A stretch of DNA of 27,076 bases from Prevotella sp. UBA6994 (GTDB lineage Bacteria > Bacteroidota > Bacteroidia > Bacteroidales > Bacteroidaceae). This document shows, piece by piece, positions 23,911 through 27,076 of this stretch (position 1 is its first letter; each line of letters begins with the position of its first letter). The stretch is from the NCBI GenBank assembly GCA_002449845.1, contig DJXW01000038.1, forward strand, positions 1,219 through 28,294. Reading direction: 5' to 3'. The position numbers and the translations under genes were made by a program. The notes beneath the pieces are model-generated. The model had not been told where the DNA came from. It did not search any database and saw only the letters and a program-made list of their open reading frames with translations.

Positions 23911-26187
23911 ATGAGAACAAAAGTTATCTCTATCTTTACCCTCCTGCTCATGGCAGTGACGGGGGCGTGGGCGCAAACTCCTTTTAAGAGTACTGGCATC
24001 GTCAGAAGTATGACGGCCACTTCGAAGGAAGCCGTCAAACAACATTCCGGCGATGTGCGCAAGGCCGTGGGTGTCATCAATTCGAAAGCCGCTCCCATGA
24101 GGCTTGCCGGCCCGAAGCGGGCTCCGAAAGAGGGCTACGCTTTGGTCACGTTGACCGCAGGCGACGTGTGGGGTGATGAAGAATCTGGCTATCAGATGCT
24201 GCTCGATGCTGATGCCACCGCCTACGGCACCGTTATCCCCACAACAGGCGGTCTGACCACGGGCGGCGATGCCAGTGCTGAGGTCTATGACCAGTTCGAG
24301 TACAAGATTCCTGAGAATGCCGACGGCGCACTCACGACCTCCAACATCGTGCTTAACAACAGCGTCACCATTGAGATTCCCGCTGGCACTTACGACTGGT
24401 GCATCACCAATCCCACTCCGGGCGACCGCGTGTGGATTGCGTCGGAGTATGGCAACGTGGGTGGCCGTAAGGACGACTTCGTCTTTGAGGCAGGTGGCAC
24501 GTATGAGTTTATAGTCTCCCTGAACGGCGATTACGATCAGGTGAATCTTGAAACGATTTTTCCATGGACACCCACCCTGCCCACCGAGTTGACCGCGGCC
24601 CCCGATGCCAAGTCGGCAGAGGTTTCATGGACGCCGGGTGAGAACAACGATGCCTGGAATCTGCGGTATCGTGAGTATGTTGAAATTGCTCCAGGCGAGT
24701 GCAATCGCTTCATCGACCTGCCCGTTGATGGATATCAGCAACAAATAGAGGATATTATCTTCTATGACAACGACGGTGACGGCAATAACTGGGGGTATAC
24801 ATACTCTTCTGATGCGCAAGATGATGTCTGCTTCTACTCTGCAAGTTATTTAAATTATCAAGCGCTTACTCCCGACAACTGGCTGGTGTTCCCAGTCAAG
24901 CTGGGTGGTACGTTTAAGTTCAAAGTTAAAAGCAGAAGTGCCTCTTACCCTGATACTTTCGGCGTGTTTGTTCTTGAAGGTGATAACTTCGAGTCTGTCG
25001 ATGGGTTTGTCCAACTGGGTGAAGACAAAACCTTTGCAGATGAAGATTGGCACGAAGAAGAATATGACCTGAGCGCCTACAGCGGTTTTGGCTATGTGGC
25101 TATCCGTCACTATAAAACCTATGATCGGTATGCAATCTATGTTGATGATATTGAAATCATCGTACCCGACGCGAAGGAGTATGCTGAGTGGACTGTGGTT
25201 GAGAACGTCACTAATCCCTACACCATCGAGGGCCTGACTCCTGCAACCGAGTACGAAGTTCAGGTAATGGGCTACAACGACCAATCCTCAGTTCGAGCCG
25301 CAACTGACTGGACCGAAAGTGTTCTGTTCACGACGACGGTCGGTGGACTTGGTGATGTCAACCTTGACGGCTATGTCACTATTGCCGACGTTACTGCTCT
25401 TGTCAACATCATCCTGGGCAAGGACGACGTGGAACCCTACAAGTATAGCCACACTGCTGCCGATACGAACAGGGACACGGCTATCACCATTGCCGACGTA
25501 ACAGCCCTGGTCAACTACATCTTGAAGGGCGAGTGGCCCGAGTTGACTTACACGGTTGTAGGCCCCGAGGCTGTCTTTGGCAGTGATTGGGATGAGGCCA
25601 GCGAAGCCAACAACATGGTGAAGGGTGCCGACGGCGTTTACACCTGGAAGAAGGAAGGCGTCACACTGAGCGGCGAGAGCTTTGAATTCAAGATTGTGGG
25701 CAACCACCACAGTAGCGTCTATCAGTGGCCAAAAAACAACTATGTTGCCAACATTACGGAAGGCGATGGTGTGTACGACATCGTCATCACGTTTAATCCC
25801 GATGCCGCTGGGGCTGACCGCATCAGCTGCACGCTGACGAAGCTGCACGGCTATTGCGTAGTAGGAACGCCCTATAACTTCTTTGGAAGCGACTGGGATG
25901 ACTTTGGCCCCTCGCACACGGAATCCCTAATGACAAGGGGCGATGACGGCCTCTATCGTTGGACCAACGACAGGATGGATCCATACCTCAAAGAAGGTCA
26001 AGACGTCTATTTCCAGGTTATTGAAGACTATGATTTAAGTCGCGCATGGCCCGATGCATACCAAAATGGTGAATCGAACCCCAAAGGACGGTGGTTCCAT
26101 GCTTGGCAGAATGGTGCGTATCGCTTTGAAATCATCTTCAATCCTGAGACGAAAGAAGTTGAACTGAAGTTTGACCTGATGCAATAA
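23911..26187 (+). CDS. Multidomain secreted adhesin (DUF2436, anchor J in FN3, dockerin, SusE/F-like pair)
   Basis: 758 residues with a signal peptide ending AWA/Q at about 22. Residues about 76-215 match the DUF2436 domain of gingipain haemagglutinin regions: LTAGDVWGDEESGYQMLLDA, QFEYKIPENADG, PAGTYDW, FEAGGTYEF. A fibronectin III domain begins near 220 (LTAAPDAKSAEVSWTPG) and resumes near 425 (YTIEGLTPATEYEVQV). Between the halves lies a cleaved-adhesin / choice-of-anchor J domain (YQALTPDNWLVFPV to DDIEIIV). A dockerin-like pair follows at about 482-545 (GDVNLDGYVTIADVTALVN and DTNRDTAITIADVTALVN). Two tandem all-beta repeats, each with FGSDWD, end the protein and resemble SusE/SusF starch-binding modules. 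No T9SS sorting domain is seen at the C-terminus. More GC-rich than the Rhs tip. Likely surface adhesion or glycan binding. Confidence 0.82.
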   Translation: MRTKVISIFTLLLMAVTGAWAQTPFKSTGIVRSMTATSKEAVKQHSGDVRKAVGVINSKAAPMRLAGPKRAPKEGYALVTLTAGDVWGDEESGYQMLLDADATAYGTVIPTTGGLTTGGDASAEVYDQFEYKIPENADGALTTSNIVLNNSVTIEIPAGTYDWCITNPTPGDRVWIASEYGNVGGRKDDFVFEAGGTYEFIVSLNGDYDQVNLETIFPWTPTLPTELTAAPDAKSAEVSWTPGENNDAWNLRYREYVEIAPGECNRFIDLPVDGYQQQIEDIIFYDNDGDGNNWGYTYSSDAQDDVCFYSASYLNYQALTPDNWLVFPVKLGGTFKFKVKSRSASYPDTFGVFVLEGDNFESVDGFVQLGEDKTFADEDWHEEEYDLSAYSGFGYVAIRHYKTYDRYAIYVDDIEIIVPDAKEYAEWTVVENVTNPYTIEGLTPATEYEVQVMGYNDQSSVRAATDWTESVLFTTTVGGLGDVNLDGYVTIADVTALVNIILGKDDVEPYKYSHTAADTNRDTAITIADVTALVNYILKGEWPELTYTVVGPEAVFGSDWDEASEANNMVKGADGVYTWKKEGVTLSGESFEFKIVGNHHSSVYQWPKNNYVANITEGDGVYDIVITFNPDAAGADRISCTLTKLHGYCVVGTPYNFFGSDWDDFGPSHTESLMTRGDDGLYRWTNDRMDPYLKEGQDVYFQVIEDYDLSRAWPDAYQNGESNPKGRWFHAWQNGAYRFEIIFNPETKEVELKFDLMQ

Positions 26188-26190
26188 CTA

Positions 26191-26458
26191 AGGGGGATGA
26201 TATACCTGTCGACACAAGGACGAGTGGAGAAAAGACCCCAACGGGGTCTCATGTGCATAACCGCAGGTCTTGACCTGCGGGGGCAAAACATCCGCATAGC
26301 TACGACCCCAGAGGGGTCGCACAACAAGAAAAACCGTACTATTGTGCGACATCTTCGAAGTCGTCCCCTGCATAGTTACACCCACCGCAGGTCAGACCTG
26401 CGGTTATGCATAGTTTGACCTCTTCGAGGTCCTTGTGTCAATAGGTATATCATTCCCT
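26191..26458. repeat. Hairpin-rich element with long terminal inverted repeats
   Basis: The ends are GATATACCTGTCGACACAAG plus GAC (26199-26221) and the near-perfect complement at 26429-26451 (20 of 23 match), extended outward by a further AGGG-GATGATATACC / GGTATATCATTCCCT match. Inside are hairpins GACCCC/GGGGTC at 26233-26249 and again at 26303-26319, CCGCAGGTC/GACCTGCGG at 26261-26280 and 26385-26403, GTCGCACAA/TTGTGCGAC (26316-26324 with 26342-26350) and GACCTC/GAGGTC at 26417-26431. The 16-base TGCATAACCGCAGGTC (26254-26269) also pairs with 26395-26410. It begins three bases after the adhesin stop. No protein is coded. It looks like a small non-autonomous mobile or REP-like element. Confidence 0.7.
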
Positions 26459-26495
26459 AACTGAGTAATCTTCTCAATTCATCAGAACTAAATAG

Positions 26496-26538
26496 CAGAT
26501 GCACCTTCCTCTCCGCGGGAGGTGCATCTGTTTTTTTT
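26496..26538 (+). terminator. Strong intrinsic terminator
   Basis: CAGATGCACCT (26496-26506) and AGGTGCATCTG (26520-26530) form a perfect 11-bp stem, followed at once by eight T (26531-26538). It ends transcription of the adhesin gene and lies about 40 bases before IS copy 2. Confidence 0.93.
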
Positions 26539-26579
26539 GTGGAAATGAGTTGGGGAAATCAGAAAAAATGCTTAATTTT

Positions 26580-27076
26580 ACGTGAGTTCGACGTAAGAAA
26601 AGTGTTAAAAAAGTTGTGGAAATGGAATATTTTTAGTAACTTTATAGGTGATAATCAAAGAGTTACGAACAAATACCCATTCCCATGACGACTGCAAATT
26701 TAATAGAAATTTTCTGTATTCTCGACGAATTCTGCAAATATTTCACTCCAGAGCTGAAAAAACATACACTTCATGAACCTGGCAAGCGGCATCGCAACCG
26801 TCCCTGCCGGATGTCCGACAGTGAGATCATGACCATCCTCATCCTGTTCCACACCCACCGTTTCCGTGACCTGAAGTCTTTCTACCTGGGATATATCTGC
26901 CAGCACATGCGCAAGGAATTCCCCCATCCCGTATCCTATAACCGCTTCGTGGAGCGTCAGGTGCAGGTAGGCGTCCACCTGCTGATCTTCCTGCAGACCT
27001 GCGCCCTTGGCAAGTGCACGGGCATTTCCATCATCGACTCCACGCCCCTGATCTCCTGCCACATCAAGCGGGAGAG
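26580..27076 (+). mobile_element. IS982-family insertion sequence, copy 2 (cut by the window end)
   Basis: The left end ACGTGAGTTCGACGTAAG at 26580-26597 differs from copy 1 at one position in 18. The leader to the ATG is nearly identical to copy 1. The right end lies outside the window. Same orientation as copy 1, about 2.9 kb away. Confidence 0.85.
26685..27076 (+). CDS. IS982-family transposase, partial at the window end
   Basis: An open frame of 130 complete codons from the ATG at 26685 to the last base, without a stop. It reads MTTANLIEIFCILDEFCKYF, then KRHRNRPCRMSDSEIMTILI, FRDLKSFYLGYICQHM and GISIIDSTPLISC, where the Asp is the first catalytic acid of the DDE triad. The second Asp and the Glu must lie beyond the window. 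It is continuous where copy 1 is frameshifted, so this is probably the working copy and the reference for the broken one. It may supply transposase acting on the ends of copy 1. Confidence 0.88.
   Translation, partial: MTTANLIEIFCILDEFCKYFTPELKKHTLHEPGKRHRNRPCRMSDSEIMTILILFHTHRFRDLKSFYLGYICQHMRKEFPHPVSYNRFVERQVQVGVHLLIFLQTCALGKCTGISIIDSTPLISCHIKRE

Noticed and set aside
25288..25917. 209-codon minus-strand frame inside the adhesin gene
   Set aside because: Mirror of the repeated dockerin and beta-domain codons; the plus-strand frame has clear domains and a signal peptide.
26197..26418. 73-codon frame in the hairpin element
   Set aside because: It runs through the palindromes and has no protein-like pattern; the strong inverted-repeat structure explains the sequence.

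Overview
The window looks like chromosome of a Bacteroidales bacterium close to Prevotella. The reasons are TAnnTTTG-type -7 promoter boxes, a lipid A gene (lpxB), a DUF3244 protein, a type IX secretion (T9SS) sorting domain, gingipain-type adhesin domains, IS982-family elements with Bacteroidales-like transposases, and a surE / parAB / rsh gene order that I know from this group. No rRNA, tRNA or CRISPR array was seen.

Layout. (1) 1-600: AT-rich accessory end with a small secreted protein that resembles the Tai4 immunity family, without a visible toxin. (2) 643-4584, minus strand: a probable four-gene operon surE - lpxB - HAD phosphatase-like gene - secreted metallophosphoesterase with a C-terminal dockerin-like pair. 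(3) 4654-11886, plus strand, divergent from surE: a tightly packed run parA - parB - DUF5683 protein - lytic transglycosylase with LysM - bifunctional RelA/SpoT (rsh) - pectinesterase, followed by a small lipoprotein (11929-12327). (4) 12330-13020: a gene-free stretch full of dyads, AT-rich repeats and a ten-unit heptamer array. (5) 13026-22459: an accessory locus with a membrane-anchored TPR/HTH regulator, a DUF3244 protein, a tiny secreted protein with a YD motif and a T9SS sorting domain, a 2058-residue SpvB/FG-GAP/Rhs protein with a variable C-terminal tip, and an overlapping lipoprotein that is probably its immunity protein. (6) 22672-23719: an IS982-family element whose transposase is frameshifted by a 23-nt insertion. 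(7) 23911-26187: a 758-residue multidomain secreted adhesin, followed directly by a hairpin-packed element with long terminal inverted repeats (26191-26458) and a strong terminator. (8) 26580-end: a second IS982 copy, same orientation, open reading frame intact as far as the window goes.

How the parts work together. Regions 2 and 3 are housekeeping: envelope synthesis, chromosome partition, peptidoglycan turnover and the stringent response. Region 5 is the most interesting. It reads as a self-contained polymorphic-toxin system: a transmembrane regulator upstream of a promoter overlapped by a perfect 12-bp inverted repeat, two small exported proteins (one carrying a T9SS export tag), an exported Rhs shell protein ending in an HEALH-containing tip (putative zinc metallopeptidase), and a lipoprotein immunity candidate overlapping the toxin by 23 nt. 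The idea that the T9SS-tagged small protein helps deliver the Rhs protein is my inference, not something the sequence proves.
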